Assembly: GCA_000434935.1 (NCBI GenBank)
Contig: FR882200.1
Location: forward strand, 44,360-85,789
Length of the DNA stretch: 41,430 nucleotides
Origin: Bacteroides sp. CAG:709
GTDB taxonomy: Bacteria; Bacteroidota; Bacteroidia; Bacteroidales; UBA932
Reading direction: 5' to 3'
Below are positions 22,157-32,202 of this stretch, one piece after another; position 1 is the first letter of the stretch, and each line of letters begins with the position of its first letter. The position numbers were made by a program, and so were the translations under genes. Below the pieces are notes generated by a model. That model was given only the letters and a program-made list of their open reading frames with translations. It was not told the origin of the DNA and made no database searches.

Positions 22157-25100
22157 CTATTTCATTTTGCAGATTACGGAACTGACACCCTTGATGGTAA
22201 TCACAAGTCCCTGTCCGGAAGATTTCATGGAAATATTCTCCGGAGCACCCCAAACCACAGATTCCATACCGTCATATCCGGTAATGGTGCATTTCGCTTT
22301 TTCAGCACGTGGATTTATTACCACAAGATATTTCTCCCCATTGGCAGAACGCTCATACACAGCAGGATACGGCTGGTCGGGGTTACTTGCATATTTCCAG
22401 TCACCTGTATTGCCAAGAGCAGGTATCGACGCTCTGAGAGCCAGAAGGCCCTTAGTCCAGGAATACATTGAAGCGGCATCATTGATTTCATTTTCGACGG
22501 TCGGACGGGTCGGACTCGGGTCAATCGGGAGGTAGAGTTTTTCCGGCGCGCAGGTGGAAAATCCGGCGGTCGGGCCTGCGCCCCATTGCATCGGGGTACG
22601 CTCCGCAGACCTGTCGCGGCTACCCTCGACAGCCTGTACGCCATCCATCGACCTCATGCCGATTTCCTCGCCATAATAGACAATCGGCACCCACGGCATT
22701 GTCAGGAAAAACGTCATCATGGTTTTAAGCTCCTCCGGGTCAGAACGTTGGTTACGGTTCATGCGCCATGTGTCATGACTTGATGTTGGCATGCACGGGA
22801 AGCCCTGACCGAGAGTCTTGTGATACATCTCGGTGAAAGGAATCACGAAAGAGGAAATCTTGCCCTTCCCTGCCTTGTCGAACCAGCAGTCACAAGGCGG
22901 ATAAATCCCGGTTGAAGGATCGGCATTGCGGCGAGTGTTATAGACCAGGTCACGGTACATCGTCTTGCCGCAGCCATTGTGACGGATGATGTCGATATCG
23001 AAGCCGCACGAAATGGATTCGACCGGGCTGGACCATTCGGAAAGGAATATTCTGTCAGGATAATTCGCTGAGGTCCAGGCAAATATCTCATCCCAAAGCT
23101 TTCTTACACCATGGAATTCCGCATCATCGCCCTTCACCAGTGACCATGCCAGGTCACAGCGGAAACCGTCAACCCCCTTGTCGAACCAGAAGGCAATGAT
23201 GTTCTTAAGTTCCTGGCGTACAGCCTTCGGGCCCGGCGCATCGTAGGACTGCTCCCAAGGACGCGACGGATCTGGAGAAAGATAGCCGTAGTTCAATGCC
23301 GGCTGGACATCGTAGTAGTTCTTCATGTAACGGGCACCGCGGGGATAATTGCAGTCCACCCATTTCTTCTTCTCGGAGTCACGCGGACGGCCGTCCTTGC
23401 TGTCCATCCATATATAATAGTCGCTGTAATGGCCGTTCCTGTCGCCATTTGCTGATTCCAAGAACCACGGATGCTTGTCGGAAGTGTGTCCGGCAACCAG
23501 GTCCAGGCAGATGCGCAGCCCCTTCGCATGGGCATCCTTGACCAGATTTTCCAAATCGCTATTGGTCCCGAAACGCGGGTCGACCTTATAGTAGTCCGTA
23601 ATGTCATAACCGCCGTCCTCGAACATGCTGCAGAACACCGGACTAATCCATATTGTATTGAAACCCAGCGTTTTCACATAGTCCAGCTTCGAACGGATGC
23701 CTTCCAGGTCGCCATAACCGTCGCCGTCGCTATCCTTGAACGAAGACGGATAAATGTGATAGATAGCAGCATTGTCAAGCCACTTCGGATAGGTCTGCAC
23801 CTTATCAGGGCAATCAAGTCCAAGGCCTTTCCAATCATTGCAGGTGCCGCCTTTCACGCCCCATCCGATGAGCTGCTCCACAAGCTTTTCATCGCCGACA
23901 GGGATGCCGTAGCACTCCACCGTCAAGCCCTTCGCATGACAATAATCCACGAATTCCTTGGTCAGGTCTGTCGATTTCGGCCTGATTACCAAGTTCTTGA
24001 CCCTGAGGCTGCAAGTGTCCACATCCTCTTTCGTATAACGTCCGCCAGCCTTCATGAACTGCAACGGTGCATCAGTAAGCTTCGAGGCGGTCAAGATGGA
24101 ATTCCAGTTGAACGAAGTAAGCACATATTTCCCGTCGAAGCCGAAATCGTGAAGCATCTCGATTGTCTTGCGGATGCCTTCCTCATTCACCCTTTTCAGC
24201 TCGACATAAGGCGTCAATCCTCCCTCGCGGCAAGCCTCCAGATATGTCGCGAACGTAGGGATTTTCAATGTCTTGGCATATTTCTCATCCCAGCCATAGC
24301 CACCGTCAATCCAGAATTTCTGCAATTCATTGAAAGTGTATTGCGACACCATGCCGGTGCCGTCAGTGGTGCGGTCCAGTTTCTTGTCGTGCATGCAGAC
24401 GATAATCCCGTCCTTCGTCATCTGCACGTCGGTTTCCATGCCGCCGTAGACCGGAATTTCCGCAGCCTTGCTGAAGGACAATGATGTATTTTCAGGGTAT
24501 CTGGCCGCAATTCCCCTGTGAGCCTGCAGTACGAATTCGCGGGAAACCGGCTTTACAGGTTTCAATTCCGCAGCCCATCCTCCGCCAGGCGCCATCTTCA
24601 CCTCAACCTTGCGGGAAGCCGGAACAGAGCACGTAACCTTCTTGTAATCAGTAGCTATACGGTGGGCATTGACCCCGTCCTGATATATTGTCATGGTATA
24701 GTCCCCTGCCGGAAGGAAGCTGAGGTCGAGCTCCAATGCGCGGCTGTCCCAATTGGTCATTGCCCCGACATACCAGCGGTCGCCCTTTCTGCGGGCCATG
24801 GCGACATATTCGGCGACTTTGCCGTCGAGCGCGACGGTTTCATCCCACACAGTCGGTATTGCCGAGATGAAATCGGTGCACTCCTGCTCCGCACGGTAAT
24901 TGTTCGGAGAATCGCACATCATGTTCAGCGGCGATTCGAAAATCACGTATTCCGCCAGCTGGTGGCAACGTGTTCCCTGGCTCATCGGTTCCGTGCGGAT
25001 AGGGCGATAATTCTTCTTGACGGCATTCCGCATGGCGCCCTGCGTATAATCCATCGGGCCTGCCACCATCCTGATGAACGGAATGGTCACGTCATAGGTC

Positions 25101-26554
25101 ACGTGGTCCACATCCGTGGCGCTCCATTTCATCTGTTCCAGACCGAAAACGCCCTCGAAATTCACCACGTTGGGATATGTGCGCTGAAGTCCCGTAGGCT
25201 TGTACGCCCCATGGAAGTTCATGAGCATGTGATACTTGGCACACATTGCGGCAGCATCACGATACCATTCCACCATCTTCTGGTCATCACGGTTCATGAA
25301 GTCCACCTTGAAGCCCTTCACGCCCATTTCCGAGAAACGGCGGCAGACATTTTCCATGTCCTTGGTGAACGGATACCATCCAGCCCAGAGGATAATGCCG
25401 ACTCCACGTTTCCTGCCATATTCGACAAGTTCCTGTAAATCAATCTCCGGCACTACCTGCGTAAGATCATTGGCATACTTTACGGCCCAGCCCTCATCGA
25501 GAATCACATACTCGATCCGGTTCTCGGCGGCGAAGTCAATGTAGTACTTGTAAGTGTCGTTGTTCACGCCCGCCTCGAAGTCTACGCCCTTGATATTCCA
25601 CGCGTTCCACCATTCCCACGCCACCTTTCCGGGGCGCACCCAGGACCAGTCCGCGTCAGCATCCGCCGGCGTCGCAAGTTTCCAGACAATGTCGGAGTCC
25701 GTCAATTCCTTGTCGGATGAGGCTACCGCAATGACTCTCCACGGGAACTCCGCACCGGGCTTGCACTCGGCAATGTAGTCCTTTCTGGAATTGACCATTT
25801 CCTGCACCATGTTGTGTCCTCCGATTTCCACATCGTCAGGCACACGGGCGAAATAACCGCTCAAGGTCTCCCCAGTCCCCTTCTTGTAATTATACAGGAA
25901 CATGCCGGGATAATCCATCAGGTCCGCTTCCGTAATCACAACGCTCTTGCCCTCGGGACATTGAACCAGAATCGGCGCAATGCTCCATCTGTCAATCCAT
26001 TCCGAAAGTTTAGAACAGGTATAAGGGCATTGGAAATCATTGACAAGGATATCCTGGAGCGAGCCTTTCCATTTCTTGTTCACATACGGGATGTACGCGG
26101 AGCGATCCTCCGGGAAGCGGAAATCAGCCTGCTCGTCAGACACGATGAACGGCTTTTCGGAAACGGAAATGAAACGGTATGCGCAACCCTCGTCATAGGC
26201 GCGGAACACAGCCTTGAAGCCCTTGAATTCGAGCGTAAGTTCATTGAACTTTTCCTCAACCTCGAATTTCTTGTAGACCGGTGATTTCACGGTCCTGTCC
26301 ACACTGCGGGTGCGGGCGCGTTTCAATGTCTGACCGTGGGCTCCATAAATGGTACCGTCCTGCAAAGTCATTGACATTCTGGAGTTTTCAAGCAGCAGAA
26401 CGCCATCGTGGAGGACATCGTACGAGAGGCCTTCCCCGACATGGATCTTCATTTCGAGCCTGCCGTCCGGTGATGTGAGATTATATTGTTTCGGCGCCGC
26501 GCCAAGCGACAAGGTCATGAACGCGGCAAGCAGAAACGTAAGTAAGTTCTTCAT
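22157..26554 (-). CDS. Tri-domain enzyme: GH97 - glycerophosphodiester phosphodiesterase - GH13
   Basis: The 1465-residue protein has a type I signal peptide (about 1-19) and acts in the periplasm. Residues about 20-665 are a GH97 alpha-glycosidase; Asp418 (KVDFMN) and Glu467 (NFEG) fit the nucleophile and acid/base of retaining GH97 enzymes. Residues about 675-925 are a GDPD domain with AHRG (His679), PENT and ETDVQMTKDG. Residues about 922-1465 are a GH13 barrel with DLVAGHTS, nucleophile Asp1134 (GFRCD), acid Glu1173 (LSEW) and Asp1261 (SSHD), so all key residues are present. The frame is unbroken. It would release alpha-linked hexose and glycerol phosphate from one substrate. The substrate is unknown. 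Confidence 0.88.
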   Translation of the reverse strand: MKNLLTFLLAAFMTLSLGAAPKQYNLTSPDGRLEMKIHVGEGLSYDVLHDGVLLLENSRMSMTLQDGTIYGAHGQTLKRARTRSVDRTVKSPVYKKFEVEEKFNELTLEFKGFKAVFRAYDEGCAYRFISVSEKPFIVSDEQADFRFPEDRSAYIPYVNKKWKGSLQDILVNDFQCPYTCSKLSEWIDRWSIAPILVQCPEGKSVVITEADLMDYPGMFLYNYKKGTGETLSGYFARVPDDVEIGGHNMVQEMVNSRKDYIAECKPGAEFPWRVIAVASSDKELTDSDIVWKLATPADADADWSWVRPGKVAWEWWNAWNIKGVDFEAGVNNDTYKYYIDFAAENRIEYVILDEGWAVKYANDLTQVVPEIDLQELVEYGRKRGVGIILWAGWYPFTKDMENVCRRFSEMGVKGFKVDFMNRDDQKMVEWYRDAAAMCAKYHMLMNFHGAYKPTGLQRTYPNVVNFEGVFGLEQMKWSATDVDHVTYDVTIPFIRMVAGPMDYTQGAMRNAVKKNYRPIRTEPMSQGTRCHQLAEYVIFESPLNMMCDSPNNYRAEQECTDFISAIPTVWDETVALDGKVAEYVAMARRKGDRWYVGAMTNWDSRALELDLSFLPAGDYTMTIYQDGVNAHRIATDYKKVTCSVPASRKVEVKMAPGGGWAAELKPVKPVSREFVLQAHRGIAARYPENTSLSFSKAAEIPVYGGMETDVQMTKDGIIVCMHDKKLDRTTDGTGMVSQYTFNELQKFWIDGGYGWDEKYAKTLKIPTFATYLEACREGGLTPYVELKRVNEEGIRKTIEMLHDFGFDGKYVLTSFNWNSILTASKLTDAPLQFMKAGGRYTKEDVDTCSLRVKNLVIRPKSTDLTKEFVDYCHAKGLTVECYGIPVGDEKLVEQLIGWGVKGGTCNDWKGLGLDCPDKVQTYPKWLDNAAIYHIYPSSFKDSDGDGYGDLEGIRSKLDYVKTLGFNTIWISPVFCSMFEDGGYDITDYYKVDPRFGTNSDLENLVKDAHAKGLRICLDLVAGHTSDKHPWFLESANGDRNGHYSDYYIWMDSKDGRPRDSEKKKWVDCNYPRGARYMKNYYDVQPALNYGYLSPDPSRPWEQSYDAPGPKAVRQELKNIIAFWFDKGVDGFRCDLAWSLVKGDDAEFHGVRKLWDEIFAWTSANYPDRIFLSEWSSPVESISCGFDIDIIRHNGCGKTMYRDLVYNTRRNADPSTGIYPPCDCWFDKAGKGKISSFVIPFTEMYHKTLGQGFPCMPTSSHDTWRMNRNQRSDPEELKTMMTFFLTMPWVPIVYYGEEIGMRSMDGVQAVEGSRDRSAERTPMQWGAGPTAGFSTCAPEKLYLPIDPSPTRPTVENEINDAASMYSWTKGLLALRASIPALGNTGDWKYASNPDQPYPAVYERSANGEKYLVVINPRAEKAKCTITGYDGMESVVWGAPENISMKSSGQGLVITIKGVSSVICKMK

Positions 26555-26569
26555 ATAAGTCTATGTCTA

Positions 26570-27535
26570 TCAAAGTTTAAAGGTACAGGTCACAGGATAA
26601 TGGTCGGAAATGAATGTCTTTCCATAATCATGGCCGTTCACCGTGATGAAGTCCATGGATTCCGCCCCGCGATAGAAAATATGGTCGATGTTTCCGATTT
26701 TCTTGTTGTAGGTCAGGTCGAATCCGTTGAAGCTGACAGCGCCGTCATAGTATGCCGCTTCGTCTCGCGCAGACCACATGTATTCCGTAAGCGGTTCCAG
26801 GCTGTAGGCGCCGTTTCTGGTCGATCCGTCATAGAGCGAGCAGTTCAAATCGCCGACCACGAAGACGGACGCCTTCTGTTCCCCGACGAGCTTTTCTATC
26901 TGGGAGACAATCAGTTGCGATGCTTTACGCCTAGGTTCAATGTTGAAGATCTTGTTTCCCTCGGCATCCGTGACTTCCGGGTCATGGGTAAAATGCGTGT
27001 CGAAGAAATATATTATCTGGCCATTGGCCTTGACCTTCAGTTTAGTCCATACGCAGCCGCGGACCTGCCATCCTGAAGCGCCGAAAGGATAATGGACAGG
27101 CTTCCCGGGGTCTTCTTCATTGTAATAGAAGACGCCGGCATCCAGTTTCTCGAAACGCGACTTCCTGAACATGATGAGGTTAGGAGGAAGATGGTCCTGT
27201 AGCACAGTCGGGTTCGAGCCGTCATATTCAGCCACGCGGAAGACCTCATACTCAGGCAGAAGCGCCATGTCAGCGGCAGTTTCGGCCTTGGCCTCCTGCA
27301 TACCGACAATGTCCGGCTGAGTGTCGCTCAGCATTGCGATATAAGCATTGCGCCGGTTGCACCAAAGGGAGTCCCCTGTATCACTTTCACCATTCCTCAC
27401 ATTGGAAGACATGACTTTTATGACAGTCCTGCCGCCGTCTGGAAGTGTGGATATTTCGGTCTGCGGTTTTTCGGTTTCTGCTTTCGAGCACATCACTGCC
27501 AAAAAAGCCACAGCTATTATAAATGTCTTTCTCAT
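26570..27535 (-). CDS. Endonuclease/exonuclease/phosphatase-fold lipoprotein
   Basis: The 321-residue protein has a signal peptide with a lipobox ending at Cys16. The EEP motifs are complete and in order: VMSSNVR, GMQEA (metal Glu), DTHFTH, VGDLNC, NIDHIFY and SDHYPV (catalytic His). This fold covers phosphodiesterases such as sphingomyelinases, phosphoinositide phosphatases and nucleases. A lipoprotein in a SusC/D locus more likely cleaves a phosphodiester or phosphomonoester on a glycan or lipid than nucleic acid. It is 1 nt-scale packed: 2 nt after the preceding lipoprotein gene and 15 nt before the fusion gene. Confidence 0.85.
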   Translation of the reverse strand: MRKTFIIAVAFLAVMCSKAETEKPQTEISTLPDGGRTVIKVMSSNVRNGESDTGDSLWCNRRNAYIAMLSDTQPDIVGMQEAKAETAADMALLPEYEVFRVAEYDGSNPTVLQDHLPPNLIMFRKSRFEKLDAGVFYYNEEDPGKPVHYPFGASGWQVRGCVWTKLKVKANGQIIYFFDTHFTHDPEVTDAEGNKIFNIEPRRKASQLIVSQIEKLVGEQKASVFVVGDLNCSLYDGSTRNGAYSLEPLTEYMWSARDEAAYYDGAVSFNGFDLTYNKKIGNIDHIFYRGAESMDFITVNGHDYGKTFISDHYPVTCTFKL

Positions 27536-27537
27536 AA

Positions 27538-29865
27538 TCAGTTATATCTTATAGCGAAGTAGTCGATACCATTTCCGGATTTCGTTCCGTCAGTCACCGT
27601 TCCCTCTCCGAAATACAGGGTGTTGGAGACTCTGCTTGCCGGGCGCAGACGCAGATATACCTTGTCCTTGCCAAGCATTTCCAGAGGCAGGACGAAATCG
27701 TATTGCTTGAATGCAGGGAGCTGCCATTCGCGCTCCTGACCGTTCAGCACGCCGTCCGGAACCACATAGTCCGCCACCTTTTTCCACACGGATTCATCAT
27801 TCAGGTCGAAGGTATCGGACCACGAAACCGTCCAGTTATATGGAGCATTGCCCACATTGCTGGTTATGGCGCTGTACGATGTAAACTGCATCGAAAGGTG
27901 CTGTGCAGCAATGTCTTTCGTAGAGAATTCCACGATCCAGGATTCAGCCGGTGCATCTTCACCTTTCCACCAGGTCTTCGACATCCAGCCGTCATAAAGT
28001 TTCACGGACACGCCATTGTATGTGTTCTTCTTATTGGATGCGACCTTGCCCTTGCCGTCGCTGTTCGTACCGGAATAGTCGAAGACATATCCGTCCGCAA
28101 ACGAGTAGCCGAGAGGCTGGTCGATGGAGCTGTCGAAACCGATATGGCCCTTGAACGGAGCGACTCCTGAATTGGTTCCTGTCCAGCCGATATAGTTGAA
28201 TGTTGAAGGACAATTAGTTACGGCATCGCCTGATGTATGGAAGAATCGTGCGGAAGCCTGGCCGTCAGTGGCATTGAAATATGACATGCCGTTTTCCCCG
28301 GTCCGGAAGCCAGTAGCATAACGGAACTCCGCAAGAATATTGGAGAACGAATTTTCCTTGTCGAAGGCAATGTCGGAATAAGACTGGTGACGGATCTGGT
28401 AGCGGCCGATATTTCCGCTAAGTTCCTCATCATCATTGTCCCCATATACGTAGTTAGGGAAAAGTTCATGCACGATCACGCCGGACAATGTTCCCGACCC
28501 GTACGGGAGCCGCACGCCGTCCCTGCGGTACGGACAAGTGGTGTTCGTATAAGTGTATATGCTGCTGCCTTCGGAGTCGCGCACGAGCCTCGGATATTTC
28601 GAAATCATACCCTTGCCCGAGGACAATGTATATGCGTCATTGAGCGGTGTCAATGCTCCTTTACGTACCGCGAACTCGCAGTCTTTCAGCGTAATATAAG
28701 TATAGATATCAGCATCCGTGAGCTCGGAGATAAATTTTTCGCGCTCAGGCAAATTGCTTGAGAATCCGGTTTCACGACCGACGATGTTGGAGGATGTAAG
28801 GCCGGTGATTTCATAACGCTCGGGGTCCGTTTCCTTGGTCAATGAGGTGCCCTTCAGAAGAAGCGTCACCTTGTCAGCAAATGTGAAGACATTGTCCTCT
28901 TCGGTCGCAGTCTGCACGAGAAAGCCATAATTGCCGTCGAGACTTTCGAGGTAGAATTTCTTCTTGTAGGAAGTATTGTCCGAGGCGGTCAATGAAAGTT
29001 TCTCGTTCTCGCCGACATTGCCGGAGGCCCGGTTGCTGACCACATAGCCCTCAACGATAAGGTAATCATTGATTTCCACTGTCTGCCCGTCCTTGCCCAT
29101 GGCGCGCACGTCCGCGAATGACATCGTCTTGCCGATGCCGTCGTTTCCGGTCTTCTGGATAACGTACAATGTCTGGCCGTATTCCGTTCCGAAACCGTCT
29201 GTATAGTAGATCTTTACGGAGGCTGTGCGGAGGTTGTCCGATGACGGGTTAGCCTTGTAATCCAGCTTCACCTTGTCATCGTCGATGCTTACCGCGTCTA
29301 TCCATCCTTCTCCTCCGGAATAGGATATCTGATACTTGATGTCCTGATAATCAGAGATATTGGAGGTATATGCCACCTCGCCGTTGCCCGCGGTGCTGCC
29401 ATTCAGGACAAGCGATCCGGATGCAAGTTTTATGGAAGGTTCACGTTTTCCGAGCTGCTTCACATATACGGTGTCGGTGCGGTTATTTGTCTGCACGAGG
29501 AGTTTCACCATACGTGCATAATCATCGTTCTGGTCACACTCGATACGGAAACTGCAATCGCCGTCGAACGCTATCTGCCTGCAGACCTGATATGTGTCCA
29601 AATCACGAATCCGCATCCAGTTCGCCTCGATGCCGTCGACATATGATATGACACATTCCTGGTTGGAAAGCACTCGAATTTCCTTCTTCAGGTCAGAGAC
29701 TACCTTGCCGTCGGAATATTCGATTTTCGCCGGGAATTGAATCTCAGACTGGGATATTCCGAATTCCTTGAATTCGAATTTCTCCACCTTTTCCTCAGTG
29801 CAGGCCGTCATGGCCCATGCTGAAGAAACGGCTAGCAAAATATATGACAATCGTCTCATATCCAT
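27538..29865 (-). CDS. Surface lipoprotein with Ig-like and DUF5689-like domains (second of two)
   Basis: The 775-residue protein has a lipobox at Cys22 (MTAC). Two BACON-like beta-sandwich repeats (about 35-240) precede a DUF5689-like region (about 255-500; it includes MSFADVRAM... NDYLIVEGYVVSNR and ITLKDCEFAV). A C-terminal beta-rich domain follows (about 510-775; WWKGEDAPAESWIVEFSTKD). It is a likely surface glycan-binding protein. The start codon overlaps the upstream stop (TAATG), so the two lipoproteins are translationally coupled. It has the same length and domain order as its upstream neighbour. Confidence 0.75.
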   Translation of the reverse strand: MDMRRLSYILLAVSSAWAMTACTEEKVEKFEFKEFGISQSEIQFPAKIEYSDGKVVSDLKKEIRVLSNQECVISYVDGIEANWMRIRDLDTYQVCRQIAFDGDCSFRIECDQNDDYARMVKLLVQTNNRTDTVYVKQLGKREPSIKLASGSLVLNGSTAGNGEVAYTSNISDYQDIKYQISYSGGEGWIDAVSIDDDKVKLDYKANPSSDNLRTASVKIYYTDGFGTEYGQTLYVIQKTGNDGIGKTMSFADVRAMGKDGQTVEINDYLIVEGYVVSNRASGNVGENEKLSLTASDNTSYKKKFYLESLDGNYGFLVQTATEEDNVFTFADKVTLLLKGTSLTKETDPERYEITGLTSSNIVGRETGFSSNLPEREKFISELTDADIYTYITLKDCEFAVRKGALTPLNDAYTLSSGKGMISKYPRLVRDSEGSSIYTYTNTTCPYRRDGVRLPYGSGTLSGVIVHELFPNYVYGDNDDEELSGNIGRYQIRHQSYSDIAFDKENSFSNILAEFRYATGFRTGENGMSYFNATDGQASARFFHTSGDAVTNCPSTFNYIGWTGTNSGVAPFKGHIGFDSSIDQPLGYSFADGYVFDYSGTNSDGKGKVASNKKNTYNGVSVKLYDGWMSKTWWKGEDAPAESWIVEFSTKDIAAQHLSMQFTSYSAITSNVGNAPYNWTVSWSDTFDLNDESVWKKVADYVVPDGVLNGQEREWQLPAFKQYDFVLPLEMLGKDKVYLRLRPASRVSNTLYFGEGTVTDGTKSGNGIDYFAIRYN

Positions 29866-32192
29866 TATTTTACATATTTGACTGCAACGGCACCGAAACG
29901 GAAGTATTGACCCTTGTTCTTCTTGTCCGGAACGAAGGTGACGTGTGCCGTGTACTCTCCTGTACCGAAATCAATGGTGGTATCATCTGCGGCGGTAAGC
30001 CTGAGCGAAACCTTTTCCTGTCCTGCGATTTCCGCCGGCAGGTCAATGCAGTATTCGTCAAGTGCAGACGGGAGGCACATCAGGGCAGAAGTTTTCTTAG
30101 GAAGCGGACGGATGAACACTTTTTCGACAAGTTTGTATTCCCCGCCATTGACAGAATACATCAGGTTCCAGTTCACAGGTGCCTGCCCGGTAATGTCCTC
30201 TGTCGTTTTCCCGAGAGCGGAAGAGAACACGAAATAGAGTTTCTTGCCGACGCATTCCTTGGTGGAGAATTCCCACGCCACATAATTGCCGGCCGCACCG
30301 TCCTTCCACCATGTTCCGTCATAACGCATTCCGCGCAATCTGTCTCCAGCCGAATCAGGCTTTCCTTCATAATTCAGATAAGAGTCTGTCTGATTGATTG
30401 TTACAGCGTCACTGCTCATAGTGCCGGTACCGGAAGATGAAGGGAAAGTATTGCCATCCTTATGGTTGCCCGGACCATCCGGGAAGAACCATTCCACAAG
30501 TGTGCCGCTGAATCCGGTATCACCTAATGCAATGTCCGACAGCTCCATAGGACGTATCTGATATTTTCCGAGAAGCTTGGCATCGTGGAATTCCGTAGTC
30601 GTGCTCACAATGACGCCGGAGATATCACCGGAACCCTTAGGAACGCCATTGGCAGTAAGCCACCACTTGGTGTCGCTGTTCACGAGCATATTGATCTTGG
30701 CTCCGGACTTGTCATTCAAAATCCTGTAATCGAGATTCTGGTACTTGGTGTCAATCCATGTAGTTCTGATATTGTTGTAACTTCCATAGCTGAATGCGAT
30801 TTCCACATCTTTGAGAGTCACCCAAGTATATATATCGTCATCTGTAAGTTCGCCGACAGTTTTCTTACGCGCAGCGACCGCTACATTTTCCTCGACCGCT
30901 ACAGCATTGGCATTCAGCCCTTTGAGAGTGTAGCGCACTGGAGCATCCTCGCGGACAAGCGTAAGGCCATTGAGAGAAATCTTCACTTTGTCGCCTTTCT
31001 TGAGAGTGTTGTCCGCAGCGGCAGCGAACTTCAGACGGAAGCCGTATTTGCCGTCCGCCGACTGCACGTAATTGGTCTTCGCGGATTCATCAGCATCGTA
31101 GGCATCCGGAGCGGTCATCGGATTGGTCTCCATGTTTTCCATTCCGGCATCTGCCACAGCCACAGCCTCGAACCAGTCGCCGTCAAATGTATATTCACCG
31201 GCAGAGGCAAGCAAGCCGCGGAGTTCCTCGAAGGTGTACTGCTTGGACGGCTGCATCTGCGTGATGCTCAATGTCGCAACAACATTTTTCTCGGCAAGTT
31301 CCGCCTTGATGACTGCCTTGCGCTCTGCCTTTACGGTATTCTCCGCCACCTTGAAGGTGAGGTTTTCTTCCGTAGCGACAAGGTCCGTAATCCAGTCAGA
31401 CTGAGTGCCTTCGTATTCCACGGAGAGCTTAAGAGCCGGCATGAACGTACCCAGGACGCAGTCCCAAGGAACAGATTTCACAGCCTCGTAAGCCTCCACC
31501 GTCATCGACGTCTCGTCCAGGACAAGATGTCCGGCCTGAGCCGTCTGCGAAATAGTGGCTACCGCACGATAAACGTTCTTGTCAATGTCGGTGTATTCCA
31601 ATGACAATGCCGCTGTCCTCTCCTGTCCGGTAGTGTTTTCGGCAACATTGAAATTCAATTTTCCTTCCTCTATCTTGAGATCCGTAATCCAGTCTTCGGA
31701 TGCGACAGCCTTGATTTCATCTTCAGGGACATTGGCATTGAATTCGAGCGCATCGGAAACCGCCCATGCGATGTAGGTCTTTTCGGTAACGGCGAAACTG
31801 AGTTTCGGATTTCCGAGCGCGCCTTCCTGGTTTATGGTAAACGGTATCACCTTGTCGACGCCCGATGCGGAAATGAGGAGCTTCGCACGACGCATAAGTC
31901 CCGCATTTTCAGTGAATTTGACAATGAATTCGCCATTGCCCTCGCCTTCGGTCCTGTCCAATGTCAGCCAGTCGGCAGCTTCTTCGAAAGCGACTTTCCA
32001 GCGGCTCTTGGAATAGACCAGGACGTGTTCCGAGCCGGCTTTCGCCGTGACGTTCATCGTAGTATCATTGACAGCCAATGACATAAGGGTAGGAGATTCC
32101 TTTTCCTCCTGACATCCGGCCATCAGCATGGCGGCAGCTGCAGCGGCCACGCCCAACATTTTCTTGAATATAGATATAGTTTTCATGATCAT
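29865..32192 (-). CDS. Surface lipoprotein with BACON-like and DUF5689-like domains (first of two)
   Basis: The 775-residue protein has a lipobox at Cys27 (MAGC). Three BACON-type repeats are visible in the first 310 residues; each ends in a T-I-x-Q strand (FTINQEG, ATISQTA, LSITQMQ). A DUF5689-like region follows (about 320-560), with YTFEELRGLL and VTLKDVEIAF, then a C-terminal beta-rich domain with WWKDGAAGNYVAWEFSTKE. BACON domains are linked to glycan or mucin binding and often act as spacers. It probably binds substrate at the cell surface next to SusD. It begins 10 nt after the susD stop. Confidence 0.78.
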   Translation of the reverse strand: MIMKTISIFKKMLGVAAAAAAMLMAGCQEEKESPTLMSLAVNDTTMNVTAKAGSEHVLVYSKSRWKVAFEEAADWLTLDRTEGEGNGEFIVKFTENAGLMRRAKLLISASGVDKVIPFTINQEGALGNPKLSFAVTEKTYIAWAVSDALEFNANVPEDEIKAVASEDWITDLKIEEGKLNFNVAENTTGQERTAALSLEYTDIDKNVYRAVATISQTAQAGHLVLDETSMTVEAYEAVKSVPWDCVLGTFMPALKLSVEYEGTQSDWITDLVATEENLTFKVAENTVKAERKAVIKAELAEKNVVATLSITQMQPSKQYTFEELRGLLASAGEYTFDGDWFEAVAVADAGMENMETNPMTAPDAYDADESAKTNYVQSADGKYGFRLKFAAAADNTLKKGDKVKISLNGLTLVREDAPVRYTLKGLNANAVAVEENVAVAARKKTVGELTDDDIYTWVTLKDVEIAFSYGSYNNIRTTWIDTKYQNLDYRILNDKSGAKINMLVNSDTKWWLTANGVPKGSGDISGVIVSTTTEFHDAKLLGKYQIRPMELSDIALGDTGFSGTLVEWFFPDGPGNHKDGNTFPSSSGTGTMSSDAVTINQTDSYLNYEGKPDSAGDRLRGMRYDGTWWKDGAAGNYVAWEFSTKECVGKKLYFVFSSALGKTTEDITGQAPVNWNLMYSVNGGEYKLVEKVFIRPLPKKTSALMCLPSALDEYCIDLPAEIAGQEKVSLRLTAADDTTIDFGTGEYTAHVTFVPDKKNKGQYFRFGAVAVKYVK

Positions 32193-32202
32193 TTGTTTTC
32201 AA

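Noticed and set aside
23471..24484. 337-codon forward frame opposite the GDPD part of the fusion gene
   Set aside because: It is antisense to a continuous catalytic domain, with no recognisable motif and no promoter.
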